Of a stretch of DNA of 64,000 nucleotides, positions 54,502 to 63,951 are shown piece after piece. Numbering within the stretch: the first letter of the stretch is position 1; every line of letters begins with the position of its first letter. Under the pieces are notes generated by a model. It was not told where the DNA came from and did not search any database. It worked only from the letters and a program-made list of their open reading frames with translations. Position numbers and translations under genes: made by a program. Origin of the DNA: Chloroflexi bacterium TSY (GTDB taxonomy: Bacteria > Chloroflexota > Anaerolineae > Caldilineales > Caldilineaceae); the NCBI GenBank assembly GCA_019217005.1, contig JAHBNG010000061.1, forward strand, positions 16,687-80,686, given 5' to 3'.

Positions 54502-56848
54502 TCACTCTAATTCCCGGAGTCGTTGCTCAATACGTTGTCGGAATTGGTCGCGCAGTCCGCCGAGTTCTAGTGCTTTTCGATAATCAGTGGCTGCAAGGTC
54601 AAATGCGCCCTGATTGTCGTAAGCACTTCCGCGATTGTAGTACGAATTGGTGTCATTTGGATTCATTTCAATGACAGTTGTGTAATCAGCAACAGCTTTC
54701 TCGTATTTTCCCAGGTTGTAGTAAGCGTTTCCACGGTTTTTGAAGACCAACCCCAATGCGAGATTAAGTGCGATGGCCCGGTCGTAATCAGCAATGGCAT
54801 TCTCATACTCTCCTAAACCATAGTAGGCATTTCCACGGTTATTGTAGATGAGCCCTATGGAAGGATCGAGTGCGATGGCCCGGTCGTAATCAGCAATGGC
54901 ACTCTCATACTCTCCCAAACTGTAGTAAGCAATTCCTCGGTCGTTGTAGGCCGAAATGTCGCTGGGATTGAGATCGATGGCTTGGGTAAAATCAGAGATG
55001 GCTTGCTCATAGCCACTTTGGGATTTGTAAGCAATTCCTCGTTTATAATAGGACCAGGCATCATTGGGATTGAGAGTAATAGCTGCCGAGTAATCAGAAA
55101 TGGATTGCTCATACTTTCCTTGGATGTAGTAGGCCGCCCCTCTGTTATGGAAGGCAGTATGATCTTTGGGGTCGAGTATGATGGCTTGGGTAAAATCAGA
55201 GACGGCTTGGTCGTACTTTTCCAGGTCGTAATAGGCAATTCCTCGTCGGTGGTAGACAAGCGCCAAGGAGGGATCTAGTGCGATGACTTTATCATAGTCG
55301 TCAATGGCTTGATCGTACTCCCCCAGATAATAGTATGCATCGCCCCGATTATTGTAAGCCGAAGCCAAATTGGGGTTAAGGACGATGGCTGAAGTGTAAT
55401 CAGAAATGGCCTGGTCATAGGCTCCTTGGTCGTAGTACACATTCCCTCGGTTATTGTAGGCTAGTGCATGATTTGAGTCGAGTACGATGGCTTGGGTAAA
55501 ATCTGCGATGGCTTGATCATGGTTGCCTTGGCTGCGGTAGGCATTTGCGCGGTTATAATAAGCAGGAGCAAACGAGGGGTCAAGTGTTATGGCTTGATCA
55601 TAGTCAGCCATGGCATTCTCATATTTTTCTTGTTCGAAATAAGTAAGTCCTCGGTTGATGTAAGCCGAAGCCATCTTGGGGTCGAATATGATAGCTGAAG
55701 TGTAATCAGAGATGGCTAGGTCATAGGCTCCTTGGTCGTAGTACACATTCCCTCGGTTATTGTAGGCTCAGTAGATCCAAATTTCAGGTTTTGAGAGAGA
55801 ATTCTGGCTAAACAGTTGACATAAATACAAATTTGCTGGTCGATATCTAGTTTTTGCGTTAGATTTGGGCGATTTTCAGATATGAAATAGGTTGTTTTCT
55901 GTAACCGAAATCTGAATAAATGACTCCAAAATCCCTGCAATCTCGACTGAAAATCGCCAAAAACGCCAAATTTGGATCTACTGAGGCTAGTGCATGATTT
56001 GAGTCGAGTACGATGGCTTGGGTAAAATCTGCGATGGCTTGATCATGGTTGCCTTGGCTGCGGTAGGCATTTGCGCGGTTATAATAGGCAGGAGCAAACG
56101 AGGGGTCGAGTGCAATGGCTTGGTCGTAATCAACTATGGCATTCTTGTACTCACCTTGGTTGTCATAAGCAAGACCTCGGTTGTTGTAAACCAGAACATT
56201 GTTGAAATCAAGTGCGATGGCTTGGGTAAAATCAGAGATCGCGTCCGAGGAATCGCCTTGGTTGTGGTAGGCGTTTCCCCGGTTGAAATAGGCCGAGGCA
56301 ATATTCGGATCCAGGGCAATGGCTTGACTGTAATCAGCAAGAGCTTTCTCGTACTCTCTTAGAGTGAAGTGGGCATTCCCTCGGTTGTTGTAAGCTGGAG
56401 CAATGTTGGGGTCGAGGACGATGGCTTGATCATAGTCCGCTATAGCTTGCTGGTAGTCGCTTTGGTTGTGGTAGGAATTTCCCCTGTGGTAGTAGGCCGA
56501 AGAATCCTTGGGGTTTAGGGCAATAGCTGAATCATAATCAGAGATGGCTTTCTCAAATTCACCCCGGTCATGGTAGACGAGTCCTCGACCATGGTAGGCT
56601 AACGCCATAGAAGAGTCGAGCGCGATGGCTTGGGTAAAGTCTGCGATGGCTTTCTCAAATTCACCCTGGTCGTAGTAGGTGATTCCTCGGTTGTAGTAGG
56701 CAGAGGGACTGAAAGAAACTGAAGAAAGAACTCTTTCAATGACTATCTCAGGTGAACTGCTACAACCTGTTCCGAAGGGAGCAGCCGTAATGATTGCTAC
56801 TAGAAGATGAACAACAGTAGGCCGAGAAAATCCAATTTCTTTGAACAT
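54502..56848 (-). pseudogene. Lipoprotein with 19 TPR repeats, interrupted by MITE-B
   Basis: From ATG 56848 the protein starts with a lipoprotein signal (VHLLVAIITAAPFGTGCSSS, Cys near residue 29) and then canonical 34-residue TPR units of the form AYYNRGxAYxxxGxYexAIxDYdxAIxLDPx. The frame is broken at 55983-55769 by MITE-B inside HALA|YNNRG of unit 8. Removing it with one AGGCT restores 709 codons and 19 regular TPR units. Units 7-8 and 10-11 are nearly identical in DNA, a recent 306-bp internal duplication. TPR lipoproteins act as protein-interaction scaffolds at the membrane; the partner is unknown. Confidence 0.88.
55769..55983. mobile_element. MITE-B copy 2 (215 bp)
   Basis: Bounded by CAGTAGATCCAAATTT and AAATTTGGATCTACTG and flanked by AGGCT on both sides (55764-55768, 55984-55988). 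It is inverted relative to copy 1 and close to identical in sequence. Undisturbed TTGTAGGCTAGTGC is present at 55455-55468 in a sister repeat of the same gene and shows the target before insertion. Confidence 0.95.
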
Positions 56849-56873
56849 TGCGCACTCTCCCTTCCATCAATGA

Positions 56874-58067
56874 CTATGCCTCAAAATACTCCTTCAGCCT
56901 CTGCAATCCTTCTTCAATCTCTGGCACATCGATCCCAGAATAGGCAAAACGGATGTAATACTCTTTTTCGCCAGGGACGGGGCGGCCAAAATGGTTGCGT
57001 GTACAGAACGAAACGTTTGCTTTTGTCAGCGCTTCATCCATTAGTTGGTTGACCTCTTGAAACCCTTTTCTCTCCATCACTTTGGTGACGTTGGGAAACA
57101 GGTAAAAGGTGCTATTGGGTGCAGCAATGGAGACGCCATCAATTGCGTTGAGACCTGCGACCGCTGCATCACGGCGTTCATGCAGCGTTTCTAAGATAGC
57201 GTCTGGACCGCTTGGGTCACCTTGAATGGCCTCGACCATGGCGCGTTGAATGAAGTGTGTTGTGCACGATTCCGCGTTGGTATTGAGTTTATTGATGACT
57301 TCGATCACATTTTCGGGGCCGATTGCTGCGCCTAAGCGCCAACCGGTCATGGCAAAGCGTTTCGAGCAGGTGTAGAGAATCACCGTTCTCTCTTGCATCC
57401 CAGGCAAGTTGACAATCGAAATTGGATCCCCGGTGTACAAGATTTCGTAGTAAGCATCGTCACTCAAAACCCAAAGATCATGCTCCACCGCTAATTCGGC
57501 CAGAGCCTCCATTTCTTCCCGACTGGATTGGGCACCATTTGGGTTTTGGTAGTTGTTGTAAATTAAGGCTTTCGTTTGGTCGGTCATGGAAGCTCGAATC
57601 GCATCCATATCGAGGGCAAAGCCTGTATCTGTTTCGAGATAACCATATGGAATTGCCACACCACCCTGATACTCGATCTGTGATTCATAGATTGGATATC
57701 CTGGATTGGGGTAGAGAACCTCGTCACCCGGATCCATCACGGCGGCTAGAAATTTTCCGATCACTGGCTTTCCACCTGGTTGAATCGATACTTGCTCTGC
57801 AGAATATCGGGCCTGCCGCTTGCTCCCAACATCATCGGCAAGAACGGCTCGTAATTCTGGAATTCCTGCTCCGGGACAATAACCAGTAAAACCATCGTGA
57901 ATGGCCTTCTGTGCTGCATCGACTATATTTTGGGGCGTGGGTAGATTCATATCCCCCAAGTGAAAAGAATAGACCTTGTTGCCCTTCGCCGCCCAAGCTG
58001 CCGCAGCACCCGACACGGCAAAAGCCGTTTCAGTCCCCAATTTTGAAAGTTGATTTGCTAATTTCAT
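56874..58067 (-). CDS. Class I/II PLP-dependent aminotransferase
   Basis: ATG 58067 follows AAGGAAAAG; a start at 58145 would add 26 residues. The protein of ~397 residues shows the fold-type I pattern: VYSFHLGDMNLPTP, the PLP-phosphate GGKPV, the conserved NNYQNPNG, the Asp of SDDAYY binding the pyridine nitrogen, the PLP Lys in TCSKRFAMTGWRLG, and the C-terminal Arg in YYIRFAYSG for the substrate carboxylate. It is aspartate/aromatic-aminotransferase-like; the amino acid substrate is unknown. An SDR gene lies upstream. Confidence 0.92.
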   Translation of the reverse strand: MKLANQLSKLGTETAFAVSGAAAAWAAKGNKVYSFHLGDMNLPTPQNIVDAAQKAIHDGFTGYCPGAGIPELRAVLADDVGSKRQARYSAEQVSIQPGGKPVIGKFLAAVMDPGDEVLYPNPGYPIYESQIEYQGGVAIPYGYLETDTGFALDMDAIRASMTDQTKALIYNNYQNPNGAQSSREEMEALAELAVEHDLWVLSDDAYYEILYTGDPISIVNLPGMQERTVILYTCSKRFAMTGWRLGAAIGPENVIEVINKLNTNAESCTTHFIQRAMVEAIQGDPSGPDAILETLHERRDAAVAGLNAIDGVSIAAPNSTFYLFPNVTKVMERKGFQEVNQLMDEALTKANVSFCTRNHFGRPVPGEKEYYIRFAYSGIDVPEIEEGLQRLKEYFEA

Positions 58068-58236
58068 TCTTTTCCTTTTCGGTGACCCGTAAATCTTGTT
58101 TATCTGTGGATAGGTTATTTGTAGCAGTTCACCTTTCTGCACCAAACGAAGAGGTAACTGTCACCTGCGGGTATTACGTGAACAATTGCGTCTATTTTTT
58201 GGAATCGCCTAAAGTTTACGAGCGAGAGCGGTGTTT

Positions 58237-58968
58237 TTATGAGAAAGAATCAATAGTCGGTTTGATCGTTAGTTCGGGGATGTTGGCGCGTGGTGGAAGT
58301 GTCGCAACAAAAAGGGCGGCGGCTGCAACATCTTCGGATTGGAGGATTTGCGCTTTTCGTTCATCGCTTACAGCAACAGGACGATCATCCAGAATCGGTG
58401 TATTGATTTCACCTGGATGAATTGCCGTTGCACGAATCCCATTTTTCCCTTCTTCTAAGCCAATCACTTTGGAGAGAGCCGTCATTGCGTGCTTTGAGGC
58501 GCTATAGGCTGCACCAGCCAAAACACTCGCTCGGATGCCTGCAATGGACGAAATGCTGATGATCACACCATCCTTCCGCTCACGCATAGAGGGCAAAACA
58601 ACCTCTACCACGTTGTAGGCACCTGTTGCGTTGACATCCATAATATAACGCCAGTCTTCGGCAGAAAGTGAGTCGAGCCTACGTTCCGGCACGTTGACGC
58701 CGGCATTACTGACAACAATATCAACTGGCCCAAATTGGGTGGCGATCCATTCAACACATTGAATCACTTGTGTACGATCCGAAACATCACATACCTGATG
58801 GGTCACTGCCGGGCTGCTGTCAATCGACCGACATACTTCTTCTAACTTTCCTTCACGGCGTCCAGTGATAATCACTTGCCCTCCCTCCGCCGCAAAGAGT
58901 TCAGCCGTTGCTCGACCAACTCCGGTTCCTCCCCCTGTAATTAACACAACCTTCCCTCGAAGCCTCAT
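58237..58968 (-). CDS. Short-chain dehydrogenase/reductase
   Basis: The 243-residue protein has the Rossmann motif TGGGTGVGRA, the NNAG-like VSNAGVN, catalytic Ser in ISISSIAG and Tyr-Lys in YSASKHA, with HPGEINTP after strand 6. It is a classical SDR that oxidises or reduces an alcohol/carbonyl with NAD(P). A GAGGATCG precedes ATG 58968. It may be co-transcribed with the aminotransferase. Confidence 0.92.
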   Translation of the reverse strand: MRLRGKVVLITGGGTGVGRATAELFAAEGGQVIITGRREGKLEEVCRSIDSSPAVTHQVCDVSDRTQVIQCVEWIATQFGPVDIVVSNAGVNVPERRLDSLSAEDWRYIMDVNATGAYNVVEVVLPSMRERKDGVIISISSIAGIRASVLAGAAYSASKHAMTALSKVIGLEEGKNGIRATAIHPGEINTPILDDRPVAVSDERKAQILQSEDVAAAALFVATLPPRANIPELTIKPTIDSFS

Positions 58969-59041
58969 GATTCGATCCTCCTAAACATTCCCTCTTGATT
59001 TTTGTTTCATAGTCTGATACATACATCGCTACTTTTTAAAG

Positions 59042-60545
59042 CTTTACTTTCTGGTAAAAGAAAAGAGATGAGGTGAGAAATGTGACAAAAAGCGGTTAGC
59101 AGTTCATCCTAAAGGTAGAGAACCCAAAAAGGAGGAAGGAATGCTAACCGCGCCAGAAATAACTATAGCAGTACTGATGAATGTATTGCAAGTAACGCCG
59201 ATGGGAACAAACGTAAATGTAATGCGTCTGATGTGGGCAATGCTGAATGGGTCGTTTCTGAAAAGTCGAGGAGCAATCCATAGCGCATTGAAAGAAAGCG
59301 GGTTTGAAGATGAGGAGCTCCGGCGAAGCTGGTGGAGCTTTCGATATGGATCATGGGATATCACAAGTCTGCTGGGGTCGTGGCAAGAAGAAGTGGAGTG
59401 GAAAGGGGAATGGGAGGCAAAAAAGTTAGAAGGGTACCGAGTGAAAAGCATAGATATCACAGGGTTCTGGCGACCGAAGCTGCAAGGGAAAGTGAACCGA
59501 CTCTATAACTCAACGGCTCGTCGGGCATTGCCCGCGCTCATCTTTGGAGTGATGATAAGCTCGGGGGAGATAGGCGGGAAACGAGTGCCACTGCTCAAGG
59601 CAATCATGAGATGCACGGTTGGAACAAAGGAAAGTGAGTTTCGGAAAAAGCTGCTGACAGAGACGAAGAAATCACTGGAGTCAGACGAAGTGGCGGTGGT
59701 CGATGCCGGGTTTACAATCAGAGAAATGCTAGAAAGCGGCATAGACCGATTTGTCCTGCGGGAAGCCATTAACTGCACAGTGCGCCGCAATGAGTTCCCC
59801 AAACGCAAAGGAAAAGGCAGACCACCTGAATATGGTGATATTGTGCGTCCGCTCTCTCGCAGCTATAAGGGAAAGCGCCTCGAGGCTACAACTCCGGACT
59901 CGTCTGGTCGCTTTCTCTATAGTGGTCGCCTGATTTGCTATCAAGCATGGCACAATCTCGTCCCCAGAACAACCAAGGTGGATACAGCCAACCGTACCTA
60001 CTCGATTTACGTCATTCAGGATCCGGCCTACAACACACCTTTGGTTTTGGCGACCGTTATGACTTTGCAGCCTGAAACCATTTATCTTGTCTACCTGGAA
60101 CGCTGGCCTGTTGAACATCCCCCCTTGGCTTCCAAGCAGATGATTGGCTTACATCGTCAATTTGTTCATGCCGATGAGGCTTGTTTCCGCTTACCTGAAC
60201 TGGGGCTGCTTGCTGGCAATCTTCTTTCCCATTTAGCCGCTTCTCTTCCTCCCATACCGACTGGCTACTGGGCTCGAGAGCCTCAATCCACTCCCGGCAG
60301 GCTGCGCCGTGTTCTCTCGAGTGCTCTTTTTCCAACTCCTGACCAACTCGACCCTGACTTTCGGAAAAAGGCCTCGGTTTCACACCATTTCCCTAAAGGC
60401 GTTCTCGCTCATCGCCGCCTCAATGCCGCTGCTTAAACTAGCCGAGCACTATTTTTACATTTTATCCCGTTTTTTCAGGGTGGATTCTTTTTTCCGCCCC
60501 TTTCGGTTTGCCCTTTGTCACTCAAGCCTTTACCAGAAAGTAAAG
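59042..60545 (+). mobile_element. IS-A copy 4, intact
   Basis: Ends CTTTACTTTCTGGTAAA (59042) and its inverse (to 60545) with TTAAAG on both sides (59036-59041, 60546-60551). 1504 bp; the only copy with a full transposase frame. Confidence 0.95.
59141..60436 (+). CDS. IS-A transposase, intact (431 residues)
   Basis: ATG 59141 follows AAAAAGGAGGAAGGA. Features fitting a DDE (RNase H-fold) transposase are SIDITGFWRPKL (first Asp), EVAVVDAGFTIREML (second Asp) and a late acidic residue in LVYLERWPVEHPP, with GRPPEYGDIVRPLSR between them. The C-terminal ~110 residues are basic and Pro-rich. A tandem GTGGAGTGGA at ~59392 keeps the frame; the other readable copies have a single unit. I cannot name the IS family. 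Confidence 0.85.
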   Translation: MLTAPEITIAVLMNVLQVTPMGTNVNVMRLMWAMLNGSFLKSRGAIHSALKESGFEDEELRRSWWSFRYGSWDITSLLGSWQEEVEWKGEWEAKKLEGYRVKSIDITGFWRPKLQGKVNRLYNSTARRALPALIFGVMISSGEIGGKRVPLLKAIMRCTVGTKESEFRKKLLTETKKSLESDEVAVVDAGFTIREMLESGIDRFVLREAINCTVRRNEFPKRKGKGRPPEYGDIVRPLSRSYKGKRLEATTPDSSGRFLYSGRLICYQAWHNLVPRTTKVDTANRTYSIYVIQDPAYNTPLVLATVMTLQPETIYLVYLERWPVEHPPLASKQMIGLHRQFVHADEACFRLPELGLLAGNLLSHLAASLPPIPTGYWAREPQSTPGRLRRVLSSALFPTPDQLDPDFRKKASVSHHFPKGVLAHRRLNAAA

Positions 60546-60895
60546 TTAAAGCAAAAAGTGTTTTTATGTTGTAGTCAATTTATGAATGTTTACCTGTCAT
60601 AATCGACCGTCATCTATCCCTTCACGTGGCATATTTTGACGCTCCAGGTTGGCTTTCATATAATTCTGTGGTTAATAATGCAATCAGATAATTCTACCTC
60701 AAATACTATATTTCAGGCATATCCGTTAGGTTCTATAAAGAATCTAAGCCAACATCTTTCTGGGAACGAATAATGCCGTAGCAAAGTTCGTGCTCATCTC
60801 CCCAATGTGTTCAGAAGAGAACTGGATTCTCCCGAGAATGCCAAATTGCGCACATTTGGGCAAGGTGAGCCAAAGTTAGAGAAACGAGCAACAAA
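60546..60895. other. Intergenic region before the ketosynthase gene
   Basis: AT-rich, with a diverged R1-like palindrome at 60791-60870. No gene is supported; the promoter of the ketosynthase should lie here. Confidence 0.4.
60791..60870. repeat. R1-like palindromic repeat, diverged copy
   Basis: TGCTCATCTCCCCAATGTGT at the left and GCGCACATTTGGGCAAGGTGAGC at the right form imperfect R1 arms. It ends ~25 bp before ATG 60896. Confidence 0.45.
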
Positions 60896-62131
60896 ATGAA
60901 TCGAGTTTTTATCACAGGGATGGGCGCGGTTACTCCGATTGGAAACGATGTAGAGACTTTTTGGTCCAACCTACTGGCTGGCAAATCCGGCGCTGCAAAA
61001 CTACAATCTTTTGATACAAAAGATATGCCCTATAATATTGCCTGCGAAGTAAAGAATTTTGAAGCGGCTCAATTTATGGATCGAAAGACGTCGCGTCGAA
61101 CCGCACGGTCAACTCAATTTGCAATTGCTGCAACCAAAGAAGCGTTGGACGATGCCGCGCTCAAAATTGATGACAATAATCGCGACGAAATCGGGGTGCT
61201 CATCGCAACTGGTGGTGGAGGCATCACCGAAATCGAATTTGCGACTGAGATCATGGCGGATCGTGGCTGGCGTTCGGTCGGTCCCTTTGTCGTACCCGCT
61301 GCCATGAGCAATGCTGTAAGCTGCCTAGTCTCGATTGAGACTGGAGCACGCGGTCCTGTGATGACCAGTACGGCAGCTTGTGCAAGTGGCCATTATTCGA
61401 TCATTGAAGGGTATCATTTTCTCCGTCGTGGTGAGGCTGATGTGATTATTGCTGGAGGAACGGAATCCGCTATTTCCTTATTAACAATGGCTGCATTTGG
61501 ACGTATGGGCCCGCTTTCCAATCGTCATGACGACCCCGAAAATGCCTGTCGTCCTTTTTCAGCCGATCGTGATGGTTTCGTAAGCGGTGAAGGGTGTTGC
61601 ATTCTCATTTTGGAGAGCGAAGAGCATGCACGCAAGCGTGGTGCTAGAATTCATGCAGAAGTTCTGGGTGGTCGTCTAACTGGCGATGCGCATCATATCA
61701 CGGCCCCCGATCCGACTGGATCCGGGGCCACTCGTGCATTGAGTGGTGCCGTAAAAAATGCCGGATTGACACCTGCAGATATTGATGTGATCTTTGCACA
61801 TGGTACTGGTACAGTTCTGAATGACATTAGTGAGACAAAAGCACTTAAACAAAGTTTTGGTGAGCACATTCACGGTACGAGAATAACGAGTATCAAGAGC
61901 ATGGTTGGTCATGCATTGGGGGCAGCGGGCGCACAATCCACTGTGGCCGCTATCCGGACATTGCAAGAAGGGATTGTGCCGCCCACGATTAATTATACTC
62001 CCGATCCGGAGATCGATATCCCAATCGTAGGCAACGAACCCCAAAAGTGTGATGCACAACATGCAATTATTAATGCATTTGGATTTGGTGGACAAAACGT
62101 TGTCGCAGTGATAGGGAAGTATGAGGCGTGA
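60896..62131 (+). CDS. fabF: Beta-ketoacyl-ACP synthase II-like condensing enzyme
   Basis: The 411-residue protein has the thiolase-fold KAS II pattern: RVFITGMGAVTPIGNDVETF at the start, the catalytic Cys in TSTAACASGHY, His in AHGTGTVLND, His in MVGHALGAAGA, and the gating NAFGFGGQN near the end. It elongates acyl-ACP with malonyl-ACP in fatty acid synthesis or a related pathway. It stands alone without fabD, fabG or acpP next to it, so it may serve a special acyl chain. Confidence 0.93.
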   Translation: MNRVFITGMGAVTPIGNDVETFWSNLLAGKSGAAKLQSFDTKDMPYNIACEVKNFEAAQFMDRKTSRRTARSTQFAIAATKEALDDAALKIDDNNRDEIGVLIATGGGGITEIEFATEIMADRGWRSVGPFVVPAAMSNAVSCLVSIETGARGPVMTSTAACASGHYSIIEGYHFLRRGEADVIIAGGTESAISLLTMAAFGRMGPLSNRHDDPENACRPFSADRDGFVSGEGCCILILESEEHARKRGARIHAEVLGGRLTGDAHHITAPDPTGSGATRALSGAVKNAGLTPADIDVIFAHGTGTVLNDISETKALKQSFGEHIHGTRITSIKSMVGHALGAAGAQSTVAAIRTLQEGIVPPTINYTPDPEIDIPIVGNEPQKCDAQHAIINAFGFGGQNVVAVIGKYEA

Positions 62132-62259
62132 AAATTATATAGCATTTACCAAAAAGATTGTAAGGGAACCGTAATACATAATTGTAAAGGTTGGTAGTAC
62201 AATTGCGGGAGGCATAGACATGGTTGAAGAGTAGGTTTCAAGGATTTAAAAGAATCTAC

Positions 62260-63117
62260 ATGAGTCAAAAAAATACCATTGGTCTGTCGTTTGACACGGA
62301 CTTAACGGAGATCGTGGATGTGTCAAACGACACAAATCTGGATAAACCAGCTGAAGCGAGTCATCGTGATACGACAGACTATCCCGCTTTTAGTACACTT
62401 TCAGGTAGTACAATTCTCGTAGTCGAAGATGAATTGATTTTGCGAGAACTGCTGGCAAAATCTTTGACAAGCTCGGGATACAAAGTTTTAACGGCCGAAA
62501 ATGGAGTCGTTGCGCTTGAACAGCTTGCTAAGCATCAAGTCGATCTTGTTCTCTTAGATATTATGATGCCAATTATGGATGGATTTGGTGCTTGTGAACA
62601 GATTCGAACAGTATCGGACGTTCCGATTGTGATGTTGACGGCATTGAATCGACCTGAAGATGTTGCACGAGATCTCAAACTTGGTGCAGACGAATATATC
62701 ACCAAACCCTTTGCCTTTAGCGAGATGAAGGTACGGATCGAAGCTTTGTTGCGTCGTGTCTCATGGTCTACTGGTATGTGTGCTGTCTCGACTATCTCTG
62801 GAGAGGGACTTGTTCTGGATGACGAAACTGAAAGCGTAGAAATCAACAACGAAATGATTCCACTGACACCGATTGAATATCGCTTTCTGCGCTATTTAAT
62901 GATTCGTGCAAACCAACCAATCAGCAAAGAGACGTTGTTACGTGAGGTTTGGGAATACGATAGCGAGGGAAATGGTGCGATCATCCAATCTGTCGTTCGT
63001 CGCTTGCGTCTTAAGATAGAAGAGGATCCTTCGTCACCACGCTTCGTCGTCTCTGTTTGGGGTGTCGGTTATAAATTTCAAGCTCCAGGGTCTACAGAGC
63101 AGATGGTTGCTGTTTGA
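62260..63117 (+). CDS. OmpR/PhoB-type response regulator with N-terminal extension
   Basis: I chose ATG 62260; the upstream TTG at 62224 is less likely. A ~48-residue Asp/Thr-rich extension precedes the receiver (TILVVEDELILRELL), with phospho-acceptor Asp in LVLLDIMMP and Lys in YITKPFAFSE. The C-terminus is a winged helix (IEYRFLRYLMIRANQPISKETLLREVW...VVRRLRLKIEEDP). No kinase gene is adjacent, so it is an orphan in this window. A terminator follows. Confidence 0.93.
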   Translation: MSQKNTIGLSFDTDLTEIVDVSNDTNLDKPAEASHRDTTDYPAFSTLSGSTILVVEDELILRELLAKSLTSSGYKVLTAENGVVALEQLAKHQVDLVLLDIMMPIMDGFGACEQIRTVSDVPIVMLTALNRPEDVARDLKLGADEYITKPFAFSEMKVRIEALLRRVSWSTGMCAVSTISGEGLVLDDETESVEINNEMIPLTPIEYRFLRYLMIRANQPISKETLLREVWEYDSEGNGAIIQSVVRRLRLKIEEDPSSPRFVVSVWGVGYKFQAPGSTEQMVAV

Positions 63118-63151
63118 TCTTAATATAACATAAATGTTCGTTGTCGATAGA

Positions 63152-63180
63152 TGCTCTGGCTTGTCGCCAGGGCATTTTTT
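63152..63180 (+). terminator. Rho-independent terminator
   Basis: TGCTCTGGC and GCCAGGGCA form a 9-bp stem (one G-T wobble) around TTGTC, followed by six T. It lies 35 bp after the response regulator stop. Confidence 0.85.
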
Positions 63181-63223
63181 GCGTTGCAGTGCATAGCAAT
63201 TTGGGGTACTATTGTAGTCACAT

Positions 63224-63823
63224 ATGACGAATTCAGAACTTATTACTCAATGTTTAGACGGAGATCAATTATCTTGGCAACAGTTGCTTGATCGGTACGC
63301 CCGTTTGGTACATTCGATTCCAGTGCGTCTCGGTTTAACACCTGCGGAAGTGGACGATGTCGGTCAAGAGGTATTTCTTGCGTTGGCACAAAATCTCCAC
63401 CGAATCGATGATCCCGAAAGATTATCTGGCTGGCTTGCAACCACCACCCAGCGAATTAGCTGGCGAGTGATACAGAAGAGGCGACGTGAACAAATTCAGG
63501 ACTATGAATATTTGGCTGATGATGCAACGAATATGCTCGATGAAACGTCTGCCGGTTCTCCTATGACAGAGGCAATCCCTTCAATCGAGACATCTTTAGA
63601 AACCTGGGACAGGCAACGTGCCATTTACGAAGGATTTGCCAAAATCGATGAACGGTGTCGGTTGTTGTTGACTTTGATCTTCCTAGATCCCGAAGAACCA
63701 TCTTATGATGAGATCAGCGCTCGCCTGATGATACCCAAAGGCAGCATTGGTCCAACGCGTAACCGCTGTCTTCAAAAACTGCGCACTGCTTTAGAGTCCA
63801 GCGGATTTAGTCAGACAAATTAA
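63224..63823 (+). CDS. ECF-type RNA polymerase sigma factor
   Basis: The 199-residue protein has sigma region 2 (LVHSIPVRLGLTPAEVDDVGQEVFLALAQNL) and region 4 (LLLTLIFLDPEEPSYDEISARLMIPKGSIGPTRNRCLQKLR), the minimal layout of extracytoplasmic-function sigma factors, with a ~45-residue acidic linker. No anti-sigma gene is seen before the window end; IS-A begins 128 bp downstream. Confidence 0.9.
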   Translation: MTNSELITQCLDGDQLSWQQLLDRYARLVHSIPVRLGLTPAEVDDVGQEVFLALAQNLHRIDDPERLSGWLATTTQRISWRVIQKRRREQIQDYEYLADDATNMLDETSAGSPMTEAIPSIETSLETWDRQRAIYEGFAKIDERCRLLLTLIFLDPEEPSYDEISARLMIPKGSIGPTRNRCLQKLRTALESSGFSQTN

Positions 63824-63858
63824 CACCTTTAGGCTCTGTAAAGACCATGAATGTGGCG

Positions 63859-63934
63859 TGTGTATCACAAAGTGCGTAAATGGACGTCGCTCAGTCAGAG
63901 AACCAGTTGCATTTACACACTTTGGTACACACTT
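63859..63934. repeat. R1 palindromic repeat, copy 4
   Basis: GTGTGTATCACAAAGTGCGT at the left and TTTACACACTTTGGTACACA at the right. The core is inverted relative to copies 1 and 3 (CTCAGTCAGAGAA). Confidence 0.75.
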
Positions 63935-63951
63935 CCTGAAAGTGTGTTTAA

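Noticed and set aside
55716..55940. A ~75-codon open frame shared by both MITE-B copies (begins MQGFWSHLFRF)
   Set aside because: It runs across the element end into host sequence, has no ribosome site and consists mostly of the terminal repeats; it is more likely chance openness in a non-coding element.
54502..56848. Regularly spaced repeats that might be a CRISPR array
   Set aside because: The period is 102 bp, in frame, and translates into TPR units; there are no unique spacers of fixed length and no cas genes.
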